A program made the position numbers and the translations under genes. DNA of 64,000 nt from Mycolicibacterium sp. P9-64 (GTDB taxonomy: Bacteria > Actinomycetota > Actinomycetes > Mycobacteriales > Mycobacteriaceae), in the NCBI RefSeq assembly GCF_008329605.1, contig NZ_NPKO01000008.1:310001-374000 (forward strand), read 5' to 3'. Of this stretch, positions 49,914-59,780 are shown one piece after another. Within the stretch, counting starts at the first letter, position 1; each line of letters begins with the position of its first letter. A model generated the notes under the pieces. The model was given only the letters and a program-made list of their open reading frames with translations, did no database searches and was not told the DNA's origin.

Positions 49914-50834
49914 CTAGATCCTGCCGCCGGGGAACATCGTCTTGACGGCCTGAGTCATGTTCGTGCGGGCGGCGGCGGCGCTGGTGGGATCGAGGGAGCT
50001 GATCGCCATCACGTAGCGGTGTTCGGGCCCGATCACGCCGGTGGACACGTGCAACTGGTTGGGGCCGCTCCAGCAGCAGAACCAACCCTGTTTCACCGCA
50101 ACCGGTTCGGCATAGAGCCCCTCGGGGATGCCGAACCGCTGTGGGTACCCGTCGGTTCCCGTGGGTGTGGATTGCGCGAGGTCGCCGATGATGACCGCGG
50201 CCTGTTCGGGGGGCAGTCCACCGGTGCCGTCCAACAGCATGTCGTAGTAGCGGACCAGATCGCTTGCGGTGCTCGTGGTCACGTCCCAGTGTCCGTTCCA
50301 GGGCGCCGTCGTGCCTCCCAAGCCGTACCGCGCCTTCACGCGGGCGATGATGGCGTTGCCGCCGCCGCGGTCCCAGAAGGTCTGCGCCGCGCCGTCGTCC
50401 GAGGAGCGCAGCATGACGTCGAGTGACGCGCGGTCGGCGGGGGACAGGGTCGTCTTGCCCTGCGACTCCTGCAGCAGTAGGTCGTCGGCGATGAACAACT
50501 TCGCCACCGACGCGATGGGGAAGGGCTTGGTCACCCCGTTGGAGACGGTCTGGCCGGTGTCGCGGTCCAACACGACGGTCTCGATGTTGGCTCCAGACTT
50601 CGCCGCGTCGGCGGTGGCCTGACGGACTCGGGCGTCGAGTCCGTCGAACGGCGCCGCCGACTGAGCGGGTGGGGCATCGGGCAGCGGGGCCTCCTGGGCG
50701 CTGACCGGTGCCTGGGGGGTGTTCTCGGCGGTCGGCGGACTCCCTCCCGCCGTCGCTTCACACCCGTTCACCAGCAGCGCCACCCCGACGATCGCCATTC
50801 CCGTCATCGCCCGATTCGGCAGCCGCCAACGCAT
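49914..50834 (-). CDS. Beta-lactamase-fold serine hydrolase lipoprotein, LppW-like
   Basis: 306 aa from ATG 50834 (an ATG 18 codons upstream is also open). Lipobox VALLVNGC. After a Pro/Ala linker, the class A-like domain has PFPIASVAKLFIADDLLLQE (SxxK nucleophile) and RSSDDGAAQTFWDRGG (SDN-like position, here SDD). VKQGWFCCWSGPNQLHVSTG stands where KTG is expected, so the third motif is altered. This points to a binding or peptidase role and away from true beta-lactamase. M. tuberculosis LppW is a similar protein; the identity is inferred. Confidence 0.75.
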   Translation of the reverse strand: MRWRLPNRAMTGMAIVGVALLVNGCEATAGGSPPTAENTPQAPVSAQEAPLPDAPPAQSAAPFDGLDARVRQATADAAKSGANIETVVLDRDTGQTVSNGVTKPFPIASVAKLFIADDLLLQESQGKTTLSPADRASLDVMLRSSDDGAAQTFWDRGGGNAIIARVKARYGLGGTTAPWNGHWDVTTSTASDLVRYYDMLLDGTGGLPPEQAAVIIGDLAQSTPTGTDGYPQRFGIPEGLYAEPVAVKQGWFCCWSGPNQLHVSTGVIGPEHRYVMAISSLDPTSAAAARTNMTQAVKTMFPGGRI

Positions 50835-51008
50835 ATGTCTCCTCAAATAGTTCACGAACCAGGACAGCGGAGTCCACGCTGTGTTCACCGGTTACCCCCA
50901 GCGTAAACGGGCAGCACGGTGAAGGCGCGCTGGATCGGGCCCGCATGCACGTGTCGTGGCGGCCGCGTCCACCCGGCATCACCGGATGTAGGTAGTAGCC
51001 TCGCATTC

Positions 51009-52409
51009 GTGCTGCTGGCCTCGCTGAACCCCGCCGCAGTCGCCAGGGGACTGGACGTCGCCGACGCCGTCCGCATCGATGGAGCCACGCTGAGCCGCAG
51101 CGACCTCGTCGGTGGGGCGACTTCGGTGGCCGAGCGCATCGCGGGTGCCAACCGCGTCGCGGTTCTGGCCACGCCCACCGCGGCGACGACGCTCGCCATC
51201 GTCGGCTGCCTGATCGCGGGTGTGCCCGTGGTCCCGGTACCCGCCGACGTCGGCGCCGCTGAGCGGCGTCACATCCTCACCGACTCCGGCGCGCAGGCGT
51301 GGCTGGGGGAGCTACCCGAGGAGACCGAAGGCCTGCCGCACGTCCCGGTTCGGCTGCACGCCCGGTCGTGGCACCGCTACCAGGAGCCGCCGCTCGACGC
51401 CACCGCGCTGATCATCTACACCTCGGGGACGACCGGGCCGCCGAAGGGCGTGGTGATCAGTCGACGGGCGATCGCGGCCGACATCGATGCCCTGGCGCAG
51501 GCGTGGCAGTGGACGCCCGACGACACCCTGGTGCACGGACTGCCGCTGTTCCACGTGCACGGTCTGGTGCTCGGGTTGCTCGGGTCGTTGCGGATCGGAA
51601 ACCGCCTGGTGCACACCGGAAGACCGACACCCGAGGCATACGCACGAGCGCGCGGGTCGATGTACTTCGGGGTGCCGACGGTCTGGTCGCGCATCGTCGG
51701 CGACCCCAACGCCGCCAAGGCGCTGGCCTCCGCGCGGCTACTGGTATCGGGCAGCGCACCCCTGCCGGTGCCGGTCTTCGACCAGCTCGTCGCGCTCACC
51801 GGCCACGCACCCGTCGAGCGCTACGGCAGCACCGAATCGTTGATCACGCTGAGCACCCTCGTCGACGGGGAGCGGCGTCCGGGCTGGGTCGGGCTTCCGC
51901 TGGCGGGTGTGTCGAGCAGGCTCGTCGACGACGACGGCGTCGAGGTACCGCACGACGGGGAAACCATTGGGCGCCTTGAGGTTCAGGGCCCGATGCTGTT
52001 CGACGGTTACCTGAACCGGCCGGAGGCCACGGCAGGCGTCTTCGACGCCGACGGGTGGTACCGGACCGGTGACGTGGCTGTCATCGACGGTTCTGGCATG
52101 CACCGCATCGTCGGCCGCGAGTCCGTCGACCTGATCAAGTCCGGCGGCTACCGGATCGGCGCAGGGGAGATCGAGACCGTCCTGCTCGGGCACGCGGGCG
52201 TCCACGAGGTGGCGGTGGTCGGCGTCCCCGACGACGACCTCGGCCAGCGGATCGTCGCGTTCGTCGTCGGCGACGCCGAGCCTTCCGAGCTGATCGACTA
52301 CGTCGCACAACAGCTTTCGGCTCACAAGCGGCCCCGCGAGGTGCGTATCGTCGCGGCATTGCCACGCAACGCGATGGGCAAGGTTCTGAAGAAGGAGCTG
52401 CTCGGATGA
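51009..52409 (+). CDS. fadD36: Acyl-CoA synthetase FadD36
   Basis: 466 aa from the GTG at 51009. The AMP-binding P-loop-like YTSGTTGPPKGVVIS, then GLPLFHVHGLVLGLLGSLRI, YGSTESLITLSTLVDG (A5), GWYRTGDVAVIDG (A7-A8), SVDLIKSGGYRIGAGEIE and the C-terminal PRNAMGKVLKKEL with the catalytic Lys are all in place. It activates a fatty or carboxylic acid to acyl-CoA. Similar in size to Rv1193 (473 aa). The ATG of the VOC gene overlaps its stop by 4 bp. Confidence 0.9.
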   Translation: MLLASLNPAAVARGLDVADAVRIDGATLSRSDLVGGATSVAERIAGANRVAVLATPTAATTLAIVGCLIAGVPVVPVPADVGAAERRHILTDSGAQAWLGELPEETEGLPHVPVRLHARSWHRYQEPPLDATALIIYTSGTTGPPKGVVISRRAIAADIDALAQAWQWTPDDTLVHGLPLFHVHGLVLGLLGSLRIGNRLVHTGRPTPEAYARARGSMYFGVPTVWSRIVGDPNAAKALASARLLVSGSAPLPVPVFDQLVALTGHAPVERYGSTESLITLSTLVDGERRPGWVGLPLAGVSSRLVDDDGVEVPHDGETIGRLEVQGPMLFDGYLNRPEATAGVFDADGWYRTGDVAVIDGSGMHRIVGRESVDLIKSGGYRIGAGEIETVLLGHAGVHEVAVVGVPDDDLGQRIVAFVVGDAEPSELIDYVAQQLSAHKRPREVRIVAALPRNAMGKVLKKELLG

Positions 52410-52753
52410 CCCTGAAGTTCGACGAGATCTGCATCGACGCCCGCGACGTCACCGCGCTCGCCGGCTGGTGGTCGCAGGTGCTGGGCTGGCCCCAACGGGT
52501 GGTCGAGGACGGCGACGTGGTGCTGACGCCGCCCGGATCGGGCCCGATCTGGCTGTTCATCGAAGTGCCCGACGACAAGGTCGTGAAGAACCGCATCCAC
52601 TTCGACTTCCGGCCCGACGACCAACAAGCCGAGGTCGACCGCATCATCGCGCTCGGCGCCAAGCACGTCGACATCGGCCAGGGCGAGCAGACGTGGGTCG
52701 TCCTTGCCGACCCCGAGGGCAACGAGTTCTGCATCCTCGCCGCGGACGACTGA
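52406..52753 (+). CDS. VOC (glyoxalase-like) superfamily protein
   Basis: 115 aa. KFDEICIDARDVTALAGWWS and QVLGWPQRVVEDGDVV are the first beta-alpha-beta-beta-beta unit; NRIHFDFRPDDQQAEVDRII and VLADPEGNEFCILAADD are the second. The family includes glyoxalases, dioxygenases and epimerases; the conserved metal residues of glyoxalase are reduced to His/Glu candidates, so the reaction is unknown. Coupled to fadD36 through an ATGA overlap. Confidence 0.85.
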   Translation: MTLKFDEICIDARDVTALAGWWSQVLGWPQRVVEDGDVVLTPPGSGPIWLFIEVPDDKVVKNRIHFDFRPDDQQAEVDRIIALGAKHVDIGQGEQTWVVLADPEGNEFCILAADD

Positions 52754-52821
52754 ACCACCCCCGAACGAAGCGCACAGCAGCTTCGATCCTCGCTCGCAGG
52801 CAACGATGCCAGGATGGCCGC

Positions 52822-54075
52822 GTGCGTCGTCTCCTGTGCCTGGTGATGAGCATCGGCGTGCTCGCCGCGTGCTCGTCGCCGACGCCGGAAGTGCCTCTGG
52901 TGCGGGCGCCGCCGATGGGTTGGAACTCGTGGAATTCCGGTATTCCGCTGACCGAGCGGACCGTCGAGCAGACCATCGACGCGATGGTGTCCTCGGGCAT
53001 GCGCGACGCCGGGTATCGCTACGTCAACCTCGATGCAGGTTGGGCAGCCCCCACCCGCGACGCCGACGGCAACCTGCGCGCCGACCCCGACCGCTTCCCG
53101 CACGGTATCGCTCCGCTGGCGCGCTACGCCCACGACCGCGGCATGTACCTGGGCATCTACCACAGTCCGTTCAACCAGGGCTGCGGCCAGGATCCGCGCA
53201 TCGGGGCGGCCGGTCACGAACGGGCCGATGCGCAGGCGTTCGCCAACTGGGGCGTCGACTACCTCAAGTACGACTGGTGCCGGCTGGAGGCAGGCCACAG
53301 CGAGCAGGTCGCGTACTTCATCGCGATGCGAGATGCGTTGCGCGCCAGCGGCCGTCACATCCTGTATAGCATCAACCCCAACAGCTCCGGCGACCCAGAA
53401 GCCGGATCCGAGTACGACTGGTCGCGCATCGCCGACGTGAGCCGCGACGCCAGCGACCTGGTGCCTGCGTGGGGTGATCCCGACCTGTGGTCGGAGGGTG
53501 TCGCCGGGGTCAGCCAGGCCTTCACCGCCGCGGGACCGGTAGCGCCGCGCAGCGGCCCGGCCCACGTCAACGATCCCGACATGCTGGTGGTCGGAATCCC
53601 GTGGGCGGCGTTCGTGACCACCCACCCCACGATGTCGCTCGGTCCGCCGCGACCCGATCTGACGGATGCCGAACAGCGCGCACACTTCTCGCTGTGGGCC
53701 ATGCTGGCCGCGCCACTTCTCGCGGGCAACGACGTCCGCTCCATGACCGAGCAGACCCGCGGCATCCTCACCAATCACGACGTGATCGCCGTCGATCAGG
53801 ACCCCCTGCTGGTTCAGGGCCTCCCGCTACCGAACGATCCCCGGGTGATCGTGAAGCCGCTCGCCGACGGCGCGGCGGCGGTCGCGTTGTTCAACTCCGA
53901 GGAGGCACCGGTGTCGATCCGCACCGACGCGATGACGATCGGCCTGACCTCCGCCAACTGCTTCGCCGTGCGCGATCTGTGGGCGCACGCGGACACGACC
54001 ACAACCGGAGACATCGAGGCCACGGTGCCAGGGCACGGCGTCACGATGCTGAGGGTGACGCCGCGCTGCGGATGA
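52822..54075 (+). CDS. GH27-like alpha-galactosidase lipoprotein
   Basis: 417 aa from GTG 52822. Signal peptide with lipobox VLAAC (Cys17). The family 27 start APPMGWNSWNS is followed by YRYVNLDAGWAAPTRDADGN, VDYLKYDWCRLEAGH (nucleophile Asp151), VNDPDMLVVGIPWAAF (acid/base within DPDM, Asp253) and the C-terminal antiparallel domain (AAVALFNSEEAPVSI). It would release alpha-linked galactose (or a similar sugar) outside the membrane. Unusual in mycobacteria next to dapD; the neighbouring M. tuberculosis PE13/PPE18/esxKL genes are missing here. Confidence 0.88.
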   Translation: MRRLLCLVMSIGVLAACSSPTPEVPLVRAPPMGWNSWNSGIPLTERTVEQTIDAMVSSGMRDAGYRYVNLDAGWAAPTRDADGNLRADPDRFPHGIAPLARYAHDRGMYLGIYHSPFNQGCGQDPRIGAAGHERADAQAFANWGVDYLKYDWCRLEAGHSEQVAYFIAMRDALRASGRHILYSINPNSSGDPEAGSEYDWSRIADVSRDASDLVPAWGDPDLWSEGVAGVSQAFTAAGPVAPRSGPAHVNDPDMLVVGIPWAAFVTTHPTMSLGPPRPDLTDAEQRAHFSLWAMLAAPLLAGNDVRSMTEQTRGILTNHDVIAVDQDPLLVQGLPLPNDPRVIVKPLADGAAAVALFNSEEAPVSIRTDAMTIGLTSANCFAVRDLWAHADTTTTGDIEATVPGHGVTMLRVTPRCG

Positions 54076-54099
54076 GGGGCGAGCGAAGCGACGGGGGAT
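54076..54099. repeat. Dispersed GCGAGCGAAGCGAC repeat copy
   Basis: GGGGCGAGCGAAGCGACGGG then GGAT, starting the base after the TGA of the GH27 gene and ending 9 bp before the convergent dapD stop. Same core as the triple repeat at 2561. Confidence 0.85.
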
Positions 54100-54108
54100 C
54101 GAGACGCG

Positions 54109-55056
54109 TCAGTTGGCGTGCAGCGCCTCGTTCAGCGTGATGCCCTTGCCGTCGCGAGCGACCACCTCGACGGCACCGGACAGCGAATTGCGCCGGAACA
54201 GAAGGTTGTTCGCGCCCGACAGGTCGCGGGCCTTCACCGTCTGCCCGTCCGAGGTGGTCACCTTGGTACCGCCGGTGACGTAGAGCCCGGCCTCGACGAC
54301 GCAGTCGTCGCCGAGCGAGATGCCCAGCCCGGAGTTCGCGCCGAGCAGGCAGCGCTTGCCGACCGAGATGACTTCCTTACCGCCGCCGGACAGCGTGCCC
54401 ATGATCGACGCGCCGCCACCGACGTCGGAGCCGTCGCCGACCACGACGCCCGCCGAGATCCGGCCCTCGACCATCGAGGTGCCGAGCGTGCCTGCGTTGA
54501 AGTTCACGAAGCCCTCGTGCATCACCGTGGTGCCCGCCGCGAGATGCGCGCCAAGCCGGACCCGGCCGGCGTCGGCGATCCGCACACCCGTCGGCACGAC
54601 GTAGTCGACCATCCGCGGGAACTTGTCGATGCCGTAGACCGTGACCGGCCCGCGGCGACGCAGCCGGGCGCGGGTCAGCTCGAAGCCCTCAACCGCGCAC
54701 GGCCCGTAGTTCGTCCACACCACGTTGGCCAGCACGCCGAAGACGCCGTCCATGTTGGCGCCGTGCGGCGCGACCAAGCGGTGCGACAGCAGGTGCAGCC
54801 GCAGGTAGGCGTCGTAGGCGTCGGCGGGCTTGTCGTCCAGCGACGCGATCGTGGTGCGGACGAGCACCGTCTCGACGTCGCGCTCGTCGTCGCGGCCCTC
54901 GAGTTCGGCGAGCTCGGCGCCGACCTCGGCCACCGAGAGCCGCGTCGTCCCGGCCTCGCCCTCGCCGGCGGAGAGCTGGGGCTCGGGGAACCACGTGTCG
55001 AGAATCGTCCCGTCGGCCGCGATGGTTGCCACGCCGATGCCTGATGCAGAAGTCAC
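54109..55056 (-). CDS. dapD: 2,3,4,5-tetrahydropyridine-2,6-dicarboxylate N-succinyltransferase DapD
   Basis: 315 aa from the GTG at 55056 (an ATG eight codons upstream is open, but Rv1201c-type homology starts at TSASGIGVATIAADG). The left-handed beta-helix hexapeptide region (GVRIADAGRVRLGAHLAAGT, VEGRISAGVVVGDGSDVGGG, GKRCLLGANSGLGISLGDDC) is typical, with the C-terminal substrate/CoA part. It transfers succinyl from succinyl-CoA to tetrahydrodipicolinate in mDAP/lysine synthesis. Divergent from dapE with a 65-bp gap that contains a dispersed repeat. Confidence 0.94.
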   Translation of the reverse strand: MTSASGIGVATIAADGTILDTWFPEPQLSAGEGEAGTTRLSVAEVGAELAELEGRDDERDVETVLVRTTIASLDDKPADAYDAYLRLHLLSHRLVAPHGANMDGVFGVLANVVWTNYGPCAVEGFELTRARLRRRGPVTVYGIDKFPRMVDYVVPTGVRIADAGRVRLGAHLAAGTTVMHEGFVNFNAGTLGTSMVEGRISAGVVVGDGSDVGGGASIMGTLSGGGKEVISVGKRCLLGANSGLGISLGDDCVVEAGLYVTGGTKVTTSDGQTVKARDLSGANNLLFRRNSLSGAVEVVARDGKGITLNEALHAN

Positions 55057-55080
55057 GTCGTCAAAGGCTACTGCAGTCAA

Positions 55081-55105
55081 TCCCCCGGTCGCTTCGCTCC
55101 TGCCC
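55081..55105. repeat. Dispersed GCGAGCGAAGCGAC-type repeat copy in the dapD-dapE divergent promoter region
   Basis: CCCCCGGTCGCTTCGCTCCT is the reverse complement of a degenerate copy (AGGAGCGAAGCGACCGGGGG). It lies 17 bp upstream of the dapE start, so any promoter or leader there includes it. All other copies sit at gene 3' ends. Confidence 0.8.
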
Positions 55106-55121
55106 GCCGGAACTACCCTCG

Positions 55122-56195
55122 ATGACTGTGGGCCTGGACTTGCGTGCTGATCCTATCTCCCTGACGGCTGCCCTGGTCGACATTCCCAGCGAGTCGCGCC
55201 ACGAACGGCGCATCGCCGACGAGGTCGAGGCCGCCCTGCGCGAACAGGCGACTGGCTTCGAGGTGATCCGCAACGGCGACGCCGTGCTGGCCCGCTCGAA
55301 CTTCGGCAGGCCGACCCGCGTCATGCTGGCCGGGCACATCGACACCGTGCCAGCCGCCGACAACGTGCCGAGCCGCTTCGTGGACGGCGATCTGTACGGC
55401 TGCGGCACGTCGGACATGAAGTCCGGCGACGCGGTCTTCCTGCACCTGGCCGCGACCGTCGCCAACCCGTCGCACGACATCACGCTGGTGATGTATGACT
55501 GCGAGGAGATCGAGTCCAGCGCGAACGGCCTAGGCCGGATCGAACGCGAGCTGCCCGACTGGCTGCACGCCGACTTGGCGATCCTCGGCGAGCCGTCGGG
55601 AGGATTCATCGAGGCGGGCTGTCAGGGCACCCTCCGCGTCGTGGTCATGGCCGCGGGCACGCGGTCGCACTCCGCGCGATCGTGGTTGGGCGACAACGCC
55701 ATTCACAAGCTGGGCAAGGTCCTCGACCGGCTAGCCAGCTATCAGGCGCGCAGCGTCGACATCGACGGCTGCACCTACCGCGAGGGGCTCTCCGCGGTCC
55801 GCATCGACGGCGGGATCGCGGGCAACGTGATTCCCGACGCCGCATCGGTCACGGTGAACTTCCGGTTCGCGCCGGACCGCAGCGTCGAGCAGGCACTGGC
55901 ACACGTGCAGGACGTGCTGAGCGGCCTCGACGTCGAAATCGAGCAGACCGACGGCGCGCCAGGTGCCTTGCCCGGGCTGACCAACCCCGCCGCGGCGGCG
56001 CTGATCGCGGCAGCGGGTGGGCAGGTGCGCGCCAAGTACGGCTGGACCGACGTCGCCCGGTTCGCGGCGCTCGGCATTCCCGCCGTGAACTACGGCCCGG
56101 GGGACCCGAACATGGCCCACCGCGTCGACGAGCACGTGCAGGTCGACCAGATCACCGCCGCCACGGAGATGCTGCGGAAATATCTCCTCACCTGA
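55122..56195 (+). CDS. dapE: Succinyl-diaminopimelate desuccinylase DapE
   Basis: A 357-aa M20-family di-zinc amidase. VMLAGHIDTVPAADN (zinc His, catalytic Asp), LYGCGTSDMKSGDAV (bridging Asp), YDCEEIESSANG (catalytic and zinc Glu), and GPGDPNMAHRVDEHV with the C-terminal zinc His. The dimerisation lid runs from about 180 to 295. It removes succinate from succinyl-LL-DAP. ATG 55122. Matches Rv1202. Confidence 0.95.
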   Translation: MTVGLDLRADPISLTAALVDIPSESRHERRIADEVEAALREQATGFEVIRNGDAVLARSNFGRPTRVMLAGHIDTVPAADNVPSRFVDGDLYGCGTSDMKSGDAVFLHLAATVANPSHDITLVMYDCEEIESSANGLGRIERELPDWLHADLAILGEPSGGFIEAGCQGTLRVVVMAAGTRSHSARSWLGDNAIHKLGKVLDRLASYQARSVDIDGCTYREGLSAVRIDGGIAGNVIPDAASVTVNFRFAPDRSVEQALAHVQDVLSGLDVEIEQTDGAPGALPGLTNPAAAALIAAAGGQVRAKYGWTDVARFAALGIPAVNYGPGDPNMAHRVDEHVQVDQITAATEMLRKYLLT

Positions 56196-56342
56196 GCGTT
56201 GAGATAGCGCCGACGGACACGGCCACTCGCACGTTCGCACCGCTGGCGCTCCGTCAACGAGCGGCTGCGGCCGAATATCTACTTGCGCGACCGCGCTAAC
56301 CTGGCTGGCGTACCTGTAGTCGGACAGAGGTGGGCCGCAAAC

Positions 56343-56376
56343 ATGCTGGGAGACGACATCTCCGGATAAACCGGAG
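56343..56376 (+). promoter_or_regulatory. Short upstream ORF and hairpin in the leader of the ABC-F gene
   Basis: ATG CTG GGA GAC GAC ATC TCC GGA TAA (56343-56369) encodes MLGDDISG. Its end overlaps the hairpin CTCCGG-ATAAA-CCGGAG (56360-56376), 67 bp upstream of the proposed TTG start. A stalled ribosome on the short ORF would disrupt the stem, the layout of translation attenuators used by antibiotic-resistance ABC-F genes. A purine-rich GGACAGAGGTGG precedes the ORF. Confidence 0.45.
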
Positions 56377-56442
56377 CTCGTGTCGATCGTCCATTCCGCA
56401 TGCCGTGGCCCGGTGCCGCGGATCTCACCGAGAGACTCCCTC

Positions 56443-58043
<1,601 letters not shown>

Positions 58044-58047
<4 letters not shown>

Positions 58048-58826
58048 ACGGGCGGCGGCGACTGCTGCGGGCGGGTCTGCGCCGGCTGCGCCCGTTCGAC
58101 GGGCGGCGGGACGGGAGCACTGCCTCGCTCGGCAGCCTTCCCGGGCTCCGCCACGTCGCGCTTGACGGGCGGTTCGTCCTTGCGCTCTTCGGTCTTCGGT
58201 TCCTCGTCCTTGGGCTTGTCCTTCTCGTCACCCTTGGCGCCTGCGTCTCCGGCACCCGCGGACCCGGCGCCCTGGGTGGCCGACTGGACCATGCCCTGGA
58301 CACCCTGCATCACCTGCTGGGGGAGTTGCGTCAGCCCCTGAGCCAGGCCCTGTACCGACTGGGCCACACCTTGGGCGATCTGGCCGACCTGCTGCCCGAC
58401 TTGACTGGCGATCTGCCCCATCTGTTCGGCACCGCCCGCGCCAGCCGCGCCGCTCGCTCCCGAGCCTGCCGTGCCCGAGCCCGCGCCGCCGCCGCCGGCT
58501 TCGTTGGCCTGCAACGCCTCTGCGGCCTTCTTGAGCGTGTCGGCGCCCTGCTGGTCGCCCTGCTGGTAGAGCTGGGCGGCCTTCTGCAGTAGCGCCGAGA
58601 TGGTCTCGCCGGACTTCGACGTGGCTTGCAACGTGCCTCCGCGGCTGCCGAGCACCTGGCCAAGGGCGCTGCTCACCGCCGACGCAATCGGCCCGTGTGA
58701 GGTTTCGACGCCGGTTGCTCCCGGTGCGGCAGCACCCATGATCTGGGACAGCGCGGACACGACCTCGTCGTGCACCTGGGAGAAGGTGCGCAGGCCGTCT
58801 GGCTGAACGCTTAGCGGTTCATTCAT
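58044..58826 (-). CDS. EspC-like type VII secretion substrate or partner
   Basis: 260 aa without signal peptide. Residues 1-105 resemble the ESX EspC domain (LSVQPDGLRTFSQVHDEVVS, ATGVETSHGPIASAVSSALG), with a YxxxD motif (YQQGD) after the second helix, the ESX export signal type. The remainder is Gly/Gln-rich, with repeated QVGQQVGQIAQGV-like heptads, and a Lys/Glu/Pro tail. Probably secreted through an ESX system encoded elsewhere, with one of its operon neighbours as partner. Starts 15 bp after the lipoprotein stop. Confidence 0.75.
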
Positions 58827-58841
58827 GGTGGTTCACCGATC

Positions 58842-59780
58842 TCACTCCGGCCAGCCAGGTAGGGCTGGCTCCACGGTTGGTGGCTTGTCGATCACCGTCG
58901 TCGCAATCGCCTTGCGCTGCTCGGCATTCAGTGGATATTGGGCAAGGCATTGCTGGCGCATCGCCTCTTCGGCTGCTTGCGCCTCGTGGAGTCGTCGGTT
59001 GTACTCCGGAGTGTCACTTTGCAAACCGGGAAAATCACTGTCGGACCAACCGCTGACCAGGGAAGCGCCGGTGACGAACCACGGACCGAACACGTCATCG
59101 CGCGGAGCCGGTAACGGTCCCTGTTGGGCAGTTTGCGGCGAGGGTAGCGGGGGTGCTCCGGCACGCGGGTCGTTGTCGCTGAACTCGATCCGCCACACCG
59201 CCATGTTGGTGAAGTCGATATTGAAGCCCTGCTTGGCCGACTCGAAGCCCCATGGGACGAGTTGGGAGCCGGTCGAACCCCCGTACACGCCGAACGTCGC
59301 GTCACATACGAACGCGCGAAAACCGGATGGGATCGGCTCTGCTTTGAGAACGCGCATATCCTCGTTGCCGACGAATCGATTGTGGGGGTTGTCGACGTCG
59401 ACGTTCCCGAAACTGCCGCGAAGGTCACGTTGCGCGAGGGGGAGTTTTTTCCACTCGGACGAGAACGTCTCCGGTGGTTCGGGTGTCGCCCGCTTCAACC
59501 CGGGATACCCGGCATCCCGATCGAGAGTGTAGTAGATGACGCGCAACGATTCGAGGTAAGCGCGCAGCGGCACTGCCCAACCGGTGTTCAAGTCAAATCC
59601 CGGGTCGGCGCTCCAGCGGAAACGGAAGTCGTCCAGGTTCTGTGGCCAGTTCGTGGGTTGCGCCGTCGGAGTCGGAGACTGTGTCGTCGGCGCGGGTTCG
59701 GAGTGGCAGGCGGTCAGCCCGAGCAGGATCGCAACCACACCGAGCGTGATCCGTTTGCGAGGCTTCGGCATTGGACTCAT
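58842..59780 (-). CDS. Lipoprotein of unknown function in the type VII-related cassette
   Basis: 312 aa from ATG 59780, which overlaps the preceding stop (ATGA). Lipobox ILLGLTAC. After a Pro/Thr linker, a conserved-looking domain: TNWPQNLDDFRFRWSADPGF, WAVPLRAYLESLRVIYYTLD, GFRAFVCDATFGVYGG, NMAVWRIEFSDNDPRAGAPP. I know similar mycobacterial lipoproteins encoded next to EspC-like and large helical proteins, but no function. Inferred: extracytoplasmic partner or binding protein for the secreted products. Confidence 0.7.
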   Translation of the reverse strand: MSPMPKPRKRITLGVVAILLGLTACHSEPAPTTQSPTPTAQPTNWPQNLDDFRFRWSADPGFDLNTGWAVPLRAYLESLRVIYYTLDRDAGYPGLKRATPEPPETFSSEWKKLPLAQRDLRGSFGNVDVDNPHNRFVGNEDMRVLKAEPIPSGFRAFVCDATFGVYGGSTGSQLVPWGFESAKQGFNIDFTNMAVWRIEFSDNDPRAGAPPLPSPQTAQQGPLPAPRDDVFGPWFVTGASLVSGWSDSDFPGLQSDTPEYNRRLHEAQAAEEAMRQQCLAQYPLNAEQRKAIATTVIDKPPTVEPALPGWPE

